Source: Lachnospiraceae bacterium (GTDB lineage Bacteria; Bacillota; Clostridia; Lachnospirales; Lachnospiraceae). Taken from it: 64,000 nucleotides of DNA. A program made the position numbers and the translations under genes. Below the pieces are notes generated by a model, which was not told where the DNA came from, searched no databases, and saw only the letters and a list, made by a program, of their open reading frames with translations. The stretch is from positions 1 to 64,000 of the forward strand of contig QXWV01000030.1 of assembly GCA_009911195.1 (NCBI GenBank). Direction: 5' to 3'. Numbering within the stretch: position 1 is the first letter of the stretch; each line of letters opens with the position of its first letter. This document shows positions 1-8,452 of the stretch, in pieces.

Positions 1-6
1 GGTAAG

Positions 7-1260
7 ATGGAAAAGAGGATATCCAGATATCAAATCACGCCGGAAGGGAAGCTGGGAAGCCTATATACAGGGAAGGAGGTTTCGCCTGTTACTGCGGATT
101 TTTGTGAAAATAAGTCTGGCGGGCTGACTCTCTTGCGCTGGCCCAGGCTGGCAGGGAATGCTGTTTTGCCGGAAGAAATCCAGGGAAAGAAGCTGACGGC
201 TATTGCCGCCACCGCATTTGCGCCGGAGCATTTGGAGGAAGAACTGTTTGGACAGATGTTCGATTCCGTTGTCAGCTATAGCATGTTCTGCATGAAGATG
301 GGAAAATATATTGCCGCTGAGGTATTGGATGAAGGCGGGCCGGATTTTGTGGAAATACCGGAAAGTGTGGAGCGGATAGGGGTTTATGCATTCTGGAAAT
401 GCCGGAATCTAAAAGAAATACGGCTGCCGGAGCGGATAAAGGAACTTCCCCCAGGGGTATTTGGAGAATGTGTCAGCTTGGAAAAAGTGGTTTTGCCAGG
501 CCGGATTGGGCAAATCGGGTATATGCCTAAGGCAACGCAGCAGATTATGCCGGATGTGGGCACTTTTGCGGGATGCCATAGCCTGAAAAGTATAGTGCTG
601 CCCAAGACGCTGTCCAGACTTGGGGCGCAGACTTTTAATAGTGCGGGGCTAGAACATTTGGCGGTGTGCGGTGAACCCGGAATCTTATGGGAAAGGAAAA
701 TAGAGGTGGACGAAACCGCATTTTCCCATACGGCTTCTTTGCTATGGATGGATAAAAGGGCGGATGAGGGCATAAATGGACATCAAATGGGCAGTCATGT
801 GGAATATCGCGTAGGGCTGCCTGTGGCAATGGATAAAATTTTGCCGGGAGACTATAAATTCGGCGTGATTAAAAAGATACCGGTGGATTTCTTTGCCCAG
901 CCGGCAACATATTTCGATAAGCTGGCCCAGACAGCCTTTCGGCTGGATTTTTCGGCGCGTATGGCTTTGGCCAGGCTGGTGTATGACGGGGGCTTATCCT
1001 ATGAGGACAGGCAGTGGTATCTCAATCTTTTGGTGGAATACTATGGGCATGCCAAACAGTTCATGCCTCCTGGGGGAGATGCATTCAGGGAGTTGTTCGA
1101 CTTTCTGAAAAACTGCCAGGGAATTACCGCTATTCAGATGAGCGGTTTAATAAGGGCTGCCGGGGAGAAAAACCTTCCGGCAGAATTGATATCACACATG
1201 ATGGAAGTGAAAAACCAAAAGTTCAATACAGTAACCGGATTTGAGGAACTGGAGTTGTGA
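7..1260 (+). CDS. BspA-type leucine-rich repeat protein
   Basis: Protein of about 417 residues. Its middle (about residues 110-220) holds LRR_5/BspA-type repeats with the spacing of 'VEIPESVERIGVYAFWKC', 'LKEIRLPERIKELPPG' and 'LKSIVLPKTLSRLG'. Such repeats normally mediate protein-protein or surface contacts. No signal peptide or membrane segment is visible. The C-terminal ~150 residues are helical-looking and not recognised. Only six bases precede the ATG, so the ribosome site and true start cannot be judged and the gene may begin upstream of the window. It runs away from the lacI gene, separated by about 90 bp. The LRR call is firm; the cellular role is unknown. Confidence 0.75.
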   Translation: MEKRISRYQITPEGKLGSLYTGKEVSPVTADFCENKSGGLTLLRWPRLAGNAVLPEEIQGKKLTAIAATAFAPEHLEEELFGQMFDSVVSYSMFCMKMGKYIAAEVLDEGGPDFVEIPESVERIGVYAFWKCRNLKEIRLPERIKELPPGVFGECVSLEKVVLPGRIGQIGYMPKATQQIMPDVGTFAGCHSLKSIVLPKTLSRLGAQTFNSAGLEHLAVCGEPGILWERKIEVDETAFSHTASLLWMDKRADEGINGHQMGSHVEYRVGLPVAMDKILPGDYKFGVIKKIPVDFFAQPATYFDKLAQTAFRLDFSARMALARLVYDGGLSYEDRQWYLNLLVEYYGHAKQFMPPGGDAFRELFDFLKNCQGITAIQMSGLIRAAGEKNLPAELISHMMEVKNQKFNTVTGFEELEL

Positions 1261-1349
1261 GATAATGCTATAGGGGCTTTGGCTGCCGTCTATGGCAAAT
1301 CAATATTCCTTCCAATTACTCAGCCCGGAGCGCCGTTGTGGCTTCCGGC

Positions 1350-2402
1350 CTACAATATGCTTCCTTCAATATCCCCTTTTCTATTTGTAGAATTACGCAC
1401 ACAAAGTTTCGTTTCGTAAAATATCCCTTCTGACTGCTGGGCGGAAGCCTGTCTGCTTTCTTTGATAAACTGGTAGCAGCCTTCCCCCATTTTTTCGATA
1501 GGAATATCAATGACAGTTAGGGATGGATGGTTATACCGGGCGAACATGGATTCGATACTCCCAACAGAAATAATGCCTATGTCATCGGGGATTTTTATAT
1601 TGTGGGCAGTAAGGGCATTTAAAAGCCCAAGGGCGATGCTGTCGGAAAAGCACCAAAAACTGTCCGGCAGTGAGCCGGGATTTTCGGCTTCCGTAAGGAG
1701 CTGTTCCGCAAATTTGGCGCCATCGCGCACGGATGGCCCTATGATATATATAAATTCCTTGGGGATATCAATCCCTAATTTCTTCAATTCTTCTTTAAAA
1801 GCTTTGTTGCGGTGGGAAGCGCCGGGGAAGGTCTGGGTGCTGGTAACGATAGCGGGGCGGCGGTAACCCTGTTCATAAAGGTGCAAAGCGGCAATCCGTC
1901 CAATTTCTTTGTCATTCACATTTACCGAAGGATAGTTTTCCAACAAACGGTTATATAAAATAATAGGCATAACAAACTGGTGCGTTTTCAGGTAATTTAA
2001 GTCTTTTGCATCGGCATTGGCGATAATGGCGGCGTGGAATTCAGAGCCGCTGAAATGGTAATGCTCTTTTGCCAGGTGGCCGGACTGGTAAGGATAAATG
2101 ATGACTTTAATCCTATCGCGGTTCTGGTCAATCATATTCTGGATTCCGTATAAAAGGCGGGTCATCATTGTATTGCGGAAATCAAAGCTGCAAAAGACCG
2201 CCAAGATATATTCCGGCGTTGCACCGCTGCGCATAGTTTTGGCAGAGATATTCGGAATATAATTCATTTCGCGCATGATTTTCAAAACTCTTTGTTCCGT
2301 TTCCTGTGAAATTTTCCGTTCGCTGGCCTTGCCATTGATAATTAGGGATACTGTACTAAGAGAAACATTGGCCTTTTCGGCAATATCTTTTATGGTTGCC
2401 AT
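1350..2402 (-). CDS. LacI-family transcriptional repressor
   Basis: A 350-residue LacI/GalR regulator. The N-terminal HTH (MATIKDIAEKANVSLSTVS) is followed by the hinge and a periplasmic-binding-protein-like effector domain to the C terminus. I chose the ATG at 2402 because AAAGGTG lies about nine bases upstream; the in-frame ATG at 2423 would overlap that ribosome site. It is divergent from the peptide-type ABC operon, whose promoter region carries two AACGTT-centred repeats typical in form of LacI-family operators. I infer that it represses that operon and that an imported ligand or its breakdown product is the inducer. The ligand cannot be read from the sequence. Confidence 0.9.
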   Translation of the reverse strand: MATIKDIAEKANVSLSTVSLIINGKASERKISQETEQRVLKIMREMNYIPNISAKTMRSGATPEYILAVFCSFDFRNTMMTRLLYGIQNMIDQNRDRIKVIIYPYQSGHLAKEHYHFSGSEFHAAIIANADAKDLNYLKTHQFVMPIILYNRLLENYPSVNVNDKEIGRIAALHLYEQGYRRPAIVTSTQTFPGASHRNKAFKEELKKLGIDIPKEFIYIIGPSVRDGAKFAEQLLTEAENPGSLPDSFWCFSDSIALGLLNALTAHNIKIPDDIGIISVGSIESMFARYNHPSLTVIDIPIEKMGEGCYQFIKESRQASAQQSEGIFYETKLCVRNSTNRKGDIEGSIL

Positions 2403-2480
2403 ATATGTAATACACCTTTCCAATTGCTGATTTTTCGTAATAGTGTTTTTTCTTCCAAATACAATTTACCTGATAATTAC

Positions 2481-2509
2481 AGTATATCCGTTTACCAGAA
2501 TAAAATCAA
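2481..2509 (-). promoter_or_regulatory. Probable promoter of the lacI-family gene
   Basis: On the minus strand TTGATT (2509-2504) and TATACT (2486-2481) are separated by 17 bases, about 80 bases before the chosen lacI start. Confidence 0.5.
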
Positions 2510-2605
2510 CTGATGGATTCTCCGGATTATTTAGCAATAGTATACAAAAAGAACATGCAAAAACTAGGAATAACAGAGAAAAGCAGTGGGTGAGTAGATA
2601 ATTTA

Positions 2606-2634
2606 TTGACATTGAAGTGACGGAATGATATTAT
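2606..2634 (+). promoter_or_regulatory. Promoter of the ABC transporter operon
   Basis: A perfect TTGACA -35 box (2606-2611), a 17-base spacer and a TATTAT -10 box (2629-2634). Transcription would start near 2641, inside the operator-like repeats described next. Confidence 0.75.
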
Positions 2635-2659
2635 TAGTACAACGTTCTAGTACAACGTT
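2635..2659 (+). promoter_or_regulatory. Tandem AACGTT operator-like repeats
   Basis: The 12-mer TAGTACAACGTT occurs at 2635-2646 and again at 2648-2659, a 13-bp period, directly after the -10 box. Each copy contains AACGTT, a palindrome with the central CG usual in LacI/GalR operators. The position would let a bound repressor block initiation. The link to the divergent LacI protein is inference. Confidence 0.6.
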
Positions 2660-2709
2660 TTAGTTTTGTGTGTTCTCAGTAACATTAACAAATTACAGGA
2701 GGTAAAAGA

Positions 2710-4386
2710 ATGAAAAAGAAATTAGTAAGCGTACTGCTGGCTGCTTGTCTTGTAACGGGATTGCTTGCCGGATGCGGAAACAGCGGCAGTGATGCGAGCA
2801 CACAGGAAGCAGCAGGAGAAGAGGCAGCAGCAGAGACTGGCGAAGAGCCCGCTGAAGAGGAACAGTCGGAAATGGCGGCAGCGATGGAAGAGGCAACAGT
2901 GGAAGAAACACCGGCAGATTCCGGAGAAGCTAAATACGGCGGCGTTTTAAAATATGCCTCACATATCACGGTATCTACACCAGGGTATACACCGGAATGT
3001 ACGAATAACGCATCTTTGCTTTTCCTGACAACTGCATACGAATCTTTGGTTACATATGCAGATGATGGAAGTCTGGCTCCGCTTCTTGCTACAGAGTGGG
3101 AAGTAAATTCAGAAGAACCCAGTATTACGTGGACGCTACGCGAAGGTGTTCAGTTCGCAGACGGCACACCTTTCAATGCAGAAGCTGTTAAGAGAAATAT
3201 TGAAGAATATCAGAAGAGCGAACGTAATGAGACGGCTAACGTAGAAAGCTGCGAAGTAATTGATGATACACATATCAAAATGGTTCTGAAGGCATGGAAC
3301 TCTTCCACAGTTGAATCCGTTGGATTCTTCGTATACTATATGTCTCCGGAAGCTTTGAATGATGTGGATACCCTGAGGAACAGCTCCTGCGGTACAGGCC
3401 CTTTCCAGGTAACATCTTTCGAGCCGGGCGTATGCACAAAATATGCTAAGAACGAAAATTACTGGCAGGAAGGCAAACCTTACCTTGACGGTGTAGAAAT
3501 TTATGTAGTAGACGAGCCTACCACAAGGTCTTCCGCATTCCAGGCTGGCGAATATGACATTATCCTGATGAATAACCTGACAGTAGCAAGCGAATTGTTG
3601 TCTACAGGCAAATATGTAGTAGGAAAAAATAAGACAGGCCAGGGTCTTGTTATGACAGGGCTTATCCCTAACAGTGCAGAAGATGGCCCGTTCGCAGACC
3701 CGAAGGTACGTCAGGCAATGTGCTACGCTCTGGATGTAGATGCTCTTTGCGAAGCATTCGGTTATGGTCTGTTAACAACACTTGCCCAGTGGGGTTCTCC
3801 GGATGCAGTTACATATGATACATCTTTGGAATGCTTCTCCTATAACCCGGATAAAGCAAGGGAATTGCTGGCAGAAGCTGGATATCCGGATGGATTTGAC
3901 ACCACTCTTACTACAGATGCCGGTAACTCGGATATGTTTACCGCAGCAGCTAACATGCTGAGTGAAGTAGGTATCCGTTGCGAAATCAACTTAGTAGATG
4001 AAAGTGCACAGGTAAATCTGTACTCCACAGGAACATGGACAGGTATTATGGGTCACTTTGCAGCGATTTCTCCTGACTTAGGGCTTTACATGGGGCGTCA
4101 CCTGGATACGAACGGTGCTTTCTATGCAAAAGGTATCCAGCATCCCGATGATGCAATGGCACTTTTGGAAGCAATCCGCACAGCTCCGACAGAAGAAGAG
4201 AAGATTAAACTGGAGCATGAAATGCAGGCACTGATTTACAATGCGGAAGATGGTATCGCATTGTTCGGAAGACCGCTTTTCGTTCAGAATGAGCCTATTT
4301 TCAAATATGACTATGTAAAGAATGATGGCAGAAGCGTATATCACATGGGAACATGGACAGTAGCTGACTGCTGGTTAGACAAATAA
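2710..4386 (+). CDS. Peptide/nickel-type ABC substrate-binding lipoprotein
   Basis: A 558-residue SBP_bac_5 (DppA/OppA type) binding protein. It has a lipoprotein signal with lipobox LLAGC near residue 21, an acidic Glu/Ala-rich linker to about residue 75, then the binding domain (for example 'YGGVLKYASHITVSTPGYTP'). It should be anchored outside the membrane and deliver a ligand to the permeases encoded downstream. The SD AGGAGG is seven to eight bases before the ATG. It is the first gene of the LacI-linked operon. The family takes up peptides, nickel or oligosaccharides; the hydrolase and CoA-transferase downstream do not settle the substrate. Confidence 0.92.
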   Translation: MKKKLVSVLLAACLVTGLLAGCGNSGSDASTQEAAGEEAAAETGEEPAEEEQSEMAAAMEEATVEETPADSGEAKYGGVLKYASHITVSTPGYTPECTNNASLLFLTTAYESLVTYADDGSLAPLLATEWEVNSEEPSITWTLREGVQFADGTPFNAEAVKRNIEEYQKSERNETANVESCEVIDDTHIKMVLKAWNSSTVESVGFFVYYMSPEALNDVDTLRNSSCGTGPFQVTSFEPGVCTKYAKNENYWQEGKPYLDGVEIYVVDEPTTRSSAFQAGEYDIILMNNLTVASELLSTGKYVVGKNKTGQGLVMTGLIPNSAEDGPFADPKVRQAMCYALDVDALCEAFGYGLLTTLAQWGSPDAVTYDTSLECFSYNPDKARELLAEAGYPDGFDTTLTTDAGNSDMFTAAANMLSEVGIRCEINLVDESAQVNLYSTGTWTGIMGHFAAISPDLGLYMGRHLDTNGAFYAKGIQHPDDAMALLEAIRTAPTEEEKIKLEHEMQALIYNAEDGIALFGRPLFVQNEPIFKYDYVKNDGRSVYHMGTWTVADCWLDK

Positions 4387-4419
4387 AGATAAATAAGGCT
4401 GTTCTATAGAGGAATGAAT

Positions 4420-4452
4420 AAAGGCTGCTGTACTCGCTGTGCAGCAGCCTTT
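4420..4452 (+). terminator. Intercistronic hairpin after the binding-protein gene
   Basis: An 11-bp perfect stem (AAAGGCTGCTG / CAGCAGCCTTT) with an 11-base loop lies 34 bases after the stop codon. The T-tract is poor (TTTATC), so it is more likely a partial terminator or mRNA 3'-end stabiliser that keeps binding-protein levels above those of the permeases. Confidence 0.65.
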
Positions 4453-4485
4453 ATCTAACGGCTTATTGTATTAGGAGGTATGCAC

Positions 4486-5442
4486 GTGAGCAATAAATTA
4501 TTGAAAATGATAGGCAGGCGCATTGTTCAGTCCATTATCGTTATATTTTTAGTGACACTGATTGTATTCCTGCTGAATCAGATGGTGCCCGGAGACCCGA
4601 TTGTGAACTTCCTGGGCTCCAATGCAACGGAAGAACAGATTGAATATTATACACAGTTGTTCGGATATGACCAGCCGGTGTTAGTGCAGTATTTTAAATG
4701 GATTCAAGGGCTGTTCCGTGGGGAAATGGGCCGTTCCGTAGCGATGCAGGCGGAGATTTCCACCATTCTTTTCCAACGTTTGAAAGTAACTTTATCTATC
4801 GTTTTCCCCGCTTTTATACTGGCTGTTGTGTTGGGCGTTGTACTAGGGATTGTGGCGGCGAAGAACAGGGGAACTGCAATAGATTCAGTGATTTCTTTCT
4901 TTGCTAATATCGGAATGTCCATGCCGATGTTCTGGTTTGGTATGATACTGATTCTTATTTTTGCCTTGAAACTGGGAGTCCTTCCTACTTCCGGGTTCAC
5001 GGCTTTCAGTGAAGGGGCGGGGGAATGGGCTTCCCATATTGTCCTGCCTATGATTGTGCTGGCCATGGGGCCATTGGCGCAGTTTACCAGACAGACCAGG
5101 TCATCCATGCTGGAGGTTATCCGTCAGGACTATGTAACCACTGCCCGGGCGAAGGGCATCAGCCAGAAGGCGATTACTTTTAAACATCAGTTGAGAAATG
5201 CTTTTATTCCAATTATTACGGTTATGGGCGTGACATTGGGCGGTATGATTGGCGGTACGGTGCTGGTAGAAAGCATTTTCGTTGTTCCGGGGCTTGGAAA
5301 CCTGATGATTACTTCGATTAAAGGAAGGGATTTCATGGTAGTGCAGAACGGCGTGCTTGTTATTGCTATTGCCGTGGCTATCTGTAATCTGATTGTGGAT
5401 ATTTTATACGGGGTAATCGACCCGCGTATCAGGAATGACTAA
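4486..5442 (+). CDS. ABC transporter permease, DppB type
   Basis: An inner-membrane permease of 318 residues with about six hydrophobic segments. The EAA loop region (around 'TRQTRSSMLEVIRQDYVTTA' to 'ARAKG') couples to the ATPases, followed by the family ending 'DILYGVIDPRIR'. An ATG at 4480 is possible, but AGGAGG (4473-4478) touches it; the GTG at 4486, seven bases from the SD and giving MSNKLLKMIGRR, is the better start. It forms the transmembrane heterodimer with the next gene's product. Confidence 0.9.
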   Translation: MSNKLLKMIGRRIVQSIIVIFLVTLIVFLLNQMVPGDPIVNFLGSNATEEQIEYYTQLFGYDQPVLVQYFKWIQGLFRGEMGRSVAMQAEISTILFQRLKVTLSIVFPAFILAVVLGVVLGIVAAKNRGTAIDSVISFFANIGMSMPMFWFGMILILIFALKLGVLPTSGFTAFSEGAGEWASHIVLPMIVLAMGPLAQFTRQTRSSMLEVIRQDYVTTARAKGISQKAITFKHQLRNAFIPIITVMGVTLGGMIGGTVLVESIFVVPGLGNLMITSIKGRDFMVVQNGVLVIAIAVAICNLIVDILYGVIDPRIRND

Positions 5443-5466
5443 AACCGAGCTGGATAGGAGGATGAA

Positions 5467-6372
5467 ATGAATAGAAAATCAGCATTTCAAAAAATAAAAA
5501 ACTCCAGAGTTGTACGCGTGATTTTTGCCAGGAAATCAGTGGTGTTTTGTCTGGTAGTTTTGCTGCTTTTAATCTTGGCAGCGATTTTTGCGCCGATAGT
5601 GGCGCCTTATGACCCATATAAACAGGACTTGAAAGGTATGCTCCAGGGTATGGGGCCGAAACATATTTTTGGTACGGACGCTATGGGACGTGACGTTTTG
5701 ACAAGGATTATCTACGGTGGGCGCGTGTCCTTTACGGTAGGCTTGGTATCCGTATTGATTGCAGGGACAATCGGCATGATTCTCGGTTTGATTGCCGGCA
5801 TGGCAGGCGGTATCGTAGATGCGGTAATTATGAGGTTTATGGACGCAATGATGTCGGTTCCGATGATTATCATGGCGCTGTTTTTGGGAAGTATTTTCGG
5901 AAAAGGGCTGGGAAATATCTGCCTTGCCATCGGTATTTCCATGATACCCAGCTATGCCCGTGTGACCAGGGGGCAGGTGCTTACGGTAAGGGAAATGGAT
6001 TATGTGACAGCGGGTACCCTGTGTGGCGCTTCCAAATTGAAGAATACGATTTCCCATATTTTCCCTAACTGCGTATCATCAAATATCGTTCTTATGACAA
6101 TGAACCTCGGTAATGCGATTCTGAACGAAGCAGCGCTCAGCTTCCTGGGGATGGGAATCAATCCTCCGACGGCAAGCTGGGGCAGCATGGTAAATGACGG
6201 TTACAAATACATGGGAACCAATGCGGTTATTGCAATCGCCCCTGGCCTGTTCATCATGATTACCGTGCTTTGCTTTAATATGGTAGGCGATGCGCTCCGA
6301 GATGCTATGGACCCGAAGCTGCGCGGAACATTGGGTAAAAAGGGCAAAGGAAAGAAGGGGAAGAAAGGATAG
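5467..6372 (+). CDS. ABC transporter permease, DppC type
   Basis: A 301-residue second permease. The N-terminal cytoplasmic stretch and first membrane segment are followed by the periplasmic motif 'GTDAMGRDVLTRIIYGGRVS' typical of DppC/OppC, then five further membrane segments. The C-terminal tail is unusually lysine/glycine rich (KKGKGKKGKKG). SD AGGAGG is seven bases before the ATG. It lies 24 bp after the DppB-type gene and 5 bp before the first ATPase gene, so translation is probably coupled. Confidence 0.9.
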   Translation: MNRKSAFQKIKNSRVVRVIFARKSVVFCLVVLLLLILAAIFAPIVAPYDPYKQDLKGMLQGMGPKHIFGTDAMGRDVLTRIIYGGRVSFTVGLVSVLIAGTIGMILGLIAGMAGGIVDAVIMRFMDAMMSVPMIIMALFLGSIFGKGLGNICLAIGISMIPSYARVTRGQVLTVREMDYVTAGTLCGASKLKNTISHIFPNCVSSNIVLMTMNLGNAILNEAALSFLGMGINPPTASWGSMVNDGYKYMGTNAVIAIAPGLFIMITVLCFNMVGDALRDAMDPKLRGTLGKKGKGKKGKKG

Positions 6373-6377
6373 GCATT

Positions 6378-7346
6378 ATGGCAGATAAACTTCTTGATAT
6401 AAAAGATTTAAATATAACATATAACACAGAAATTGCTACTGTTTATGCGGTAAACGGCATGAGCCTGTCGCTGGAATACGGGGAAACCCTGGGTCTGGTA
6501 GGGGAAACCGGTGCAGGAAAGACCACCACTTGCCTTAGCATCATGCGGCTTTTGCCGGAAGGCATCGGAGAGGTAACGAATGGTTCGATTATGCTGGACG
6601 GAAATGACATGCTGAATCTACCTGAGGATAAGGTAAGGGAGCTGCGGGGAAATATCGTATCCATGATTTTCCAGGACCCTATGTCCAGCCTGAATCCTGT
6701 TATGACGGTGGGAGACCAGATTTTGGAAGTGCTGAAAACCCATAACAAGGATATGAGCAAAGCAGATTTGGATAAAGCGGTGGATGACATGATGGAAATG
6801 GTGGGGATTCCGGCTAACCGGAAAAATGAATACCCCCATGAATTTTCCGGCGGTATGAAACAGAGGATTGTAATCGCCATTGCATTGGTATGCGAGCCGA
6901 AACTGATTTTGGCCGATGAGCCCACTACGGCATTAGACGTGACGATTCAGGCACAGATGCTTGGCCTGATTAACGATTTGCAGAAACGCCTGAATACGGC
7001 CATGATACTGGTAACCCATGATTTGGGGGTTGTGGCCCAGACTTGTGAAAAGGTGGCAGTTATGTATGCAGGGGAAGTAATTGAATATGGAAAGGCAGAG
7101 CATATTTTCGACTCTGAAAAGCTTCATCCATATACCCGTGGGCTGTTCGATGCTATTCCGAAGCTGGATGAGGATACGGAGCGCCTGGTGACAATTGATG
7201 GGATGATACCGGACCCTACACAGATAATCGAAGGTTGCCGTTTTGCGGACAGATGTAAATTTGCCACGGATAAATGCAAGACGGCGCCGCCAGTAGTGGA
7301 AGTAGAGCCCGGGCATCTGATTAAATGTCATAGATATGGCAAGTAG
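6378..7346 (+). CDS. ABC transporter ATP-binding protein, DppD type
   Basis: A 322-residue ATPase: Walker A GETGAGKTT near residue 45, Q-loop in 'MIFQDPMSSLNPVMTVGDQI', a canonical signature FSGGMKQR, Walker B LILADEPTTALD and the switch 'VTHD'. The C-terminal oligopeptide-family extension carries the cysteines (CRFADRCKFATDKC) associated in this family with an iron-sulphur or zinc site. It energises the import by the two permeases together with the next gene's product. Confidence 0.92.
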   Translation: MADKLLDIKDLNITYNTEIATVYAVNGMSLSLEYGETLGLVGETGAGKTTTCLSIMRLLPEGIGEVTNGSIMLDGNDMLNLPEDKVRELRGNIVSMIFQDPMSSLNPVMTVGDQILEVLKTHNKDMSKADLDKAVDDMMEMVGIPANRKNEYPHEFSGGMKQRIVIAIALVCEPKLILADEPTTALDVTIQAQMLGLINDLQKRLNTAMILVTHDLGVVAQTCEKVAVMYAGEVIEYGKAEHIFDSEKLHPYTRGLFDAIPKLDEDTERLVTIDGMIPDPTQIIEGCRFADRCKFATDKCKTAPPVVEVEPGHLIKCHRYGK

Positions 7347-7370
7347 AAGACGGCAGTGGAGGTGAATGGA

Positions 7371-8330
7371 ATGGAAGAAAAAGTATTAGTTGAAGTAAAA
7401 GATTTAAAAAAATATTTCAAAACAACAAAAGGAATGCTGCACGCTGTCGATGGTGTTAATTTTCAGATAAAAAAAGGAACTACTTTAGGTGTGGTAGGGG
7501 AATCCGGATGCGGTAAGTCAACTCTTGGGCGGCTGCTTTTGCATCTTCATGAGTCCACAGGCGGACAGATTATTTATGATGGGGTGGATATTACCGGCTA
7601 TGATGAGAAGCAGATGCATGAAGTGCGTAAGAAAATGCAGATGATTTTCCAGGACCCCCAGGCTTCCCTGGACCCGAGGAAAAGCGTAAAGGACCTTATT
7701 GGGGAGCCTCTGAAAAACTATAAAGTATGTAAGACAAAGGATGAATATGAGAAGAAAGTAAAAGAGATTATGGAGACGGTGGGCTTGGCAGAGCGGTACG
7801 CGGAGAGCTATTCCCATGAACTGGATGGCGGGCGACGCCAGAGAATCGGTATTGGCCGGGCATTGGCAATGAACCCGGAATTTATTGTCTGTGATGAACC
7901 GGTTTCGGCTTTGGACGTTTCCATTCAGGCTCAGGTTCTGAATTTGCTGATGGATTTGCAGGATGATAAAGGGCTGACGTATATTTTTATTACCCATGAC
8001 TTGAGCGTAGTAAAGCATATCAGCCATGAAATCGTGGTTATGTATCTGGGTCAATGCGTGGAATATGCGAAAACGGACGCGTTGTTTAAAAACCCGATGC
8101 ATCCTTATACCCGGGGTCTGCTGGATGCGGTGCCGATTCCCAGTTTAACGGGGAAGAAGCTGTCCACAGAAGTAATGAAAGGGGAGCTTACCAGCCCTAT
8201 CGAGCCGAAACCAGGTTGCCGTTTTGCACAGCGCTGCCCTCATGCTACGGACAAATGCAGAGGGAAGGACATCCCGCTGCGTGAAATCGAGCCGGGGCAC
8301 TTTGTGGCTTGTACACTTTTTGAGAAGTAA
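7371..8330 (+). CDS. ABC transporter ATP-binding protein, DppF type
   Basis: A 319-residue partner ATPase with Walker A GESGCGKST, Walker B FIVCDEPVSALD, H-loop 'ITHDLSVV' and the cysteine-bearing C-terminal extension. The start is the ATG at 7371; an upstream in-frame GTG at 7356 overlaps the GGAGGTG ribosome site. The ABC signature reads LDGGRRQR where the usual form is LSGGQ/MxQR, so the signature serine is an aspartate and the next position an arginine. The DppD-type partner keeps the canonical motif, so this may be the asymmetric half of the pair. Confidence 0.9.
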   Translation: MEEKVLVEVKDLKKYFKTTKGMLHAVDGVNFQIKKGTTLGVVGESGCGKSTLGRLLLHLHESTGGQIIYDGVDITGYDEKQMHEVRKKMQMIFQDPQASLDPRKSVKDLIGEPLKNYKVCKTKDEYEKKVKEIMETVGLAERYAESYSHELDGGRRQRIGIGRALAMNPEFIVCDEPVSALDVSIQAQVLNLLMDLQDDKGLTYIFITHDLSVVKHISHEIVVMYLGQCVEYAKTDALFKNPMHPYTRGLLDAVPIPSLTGKKLSTEVMKGELTSPIEPKPGCRFAQRCPHATDKCRGKDIPLREIEPGHFVACTLFEK

Positions 8331-8452
8331 GGTAAAAAAGGTTTTCTTGTGAATGGATATGTATGGCGTATGAATGGTAACGGCAAAGCCAATGACTTCA
8401 CTGTTGCCATGAATGGGGGATTAAGAGCGGCAGAAAGGGTGTGAGATATAAA

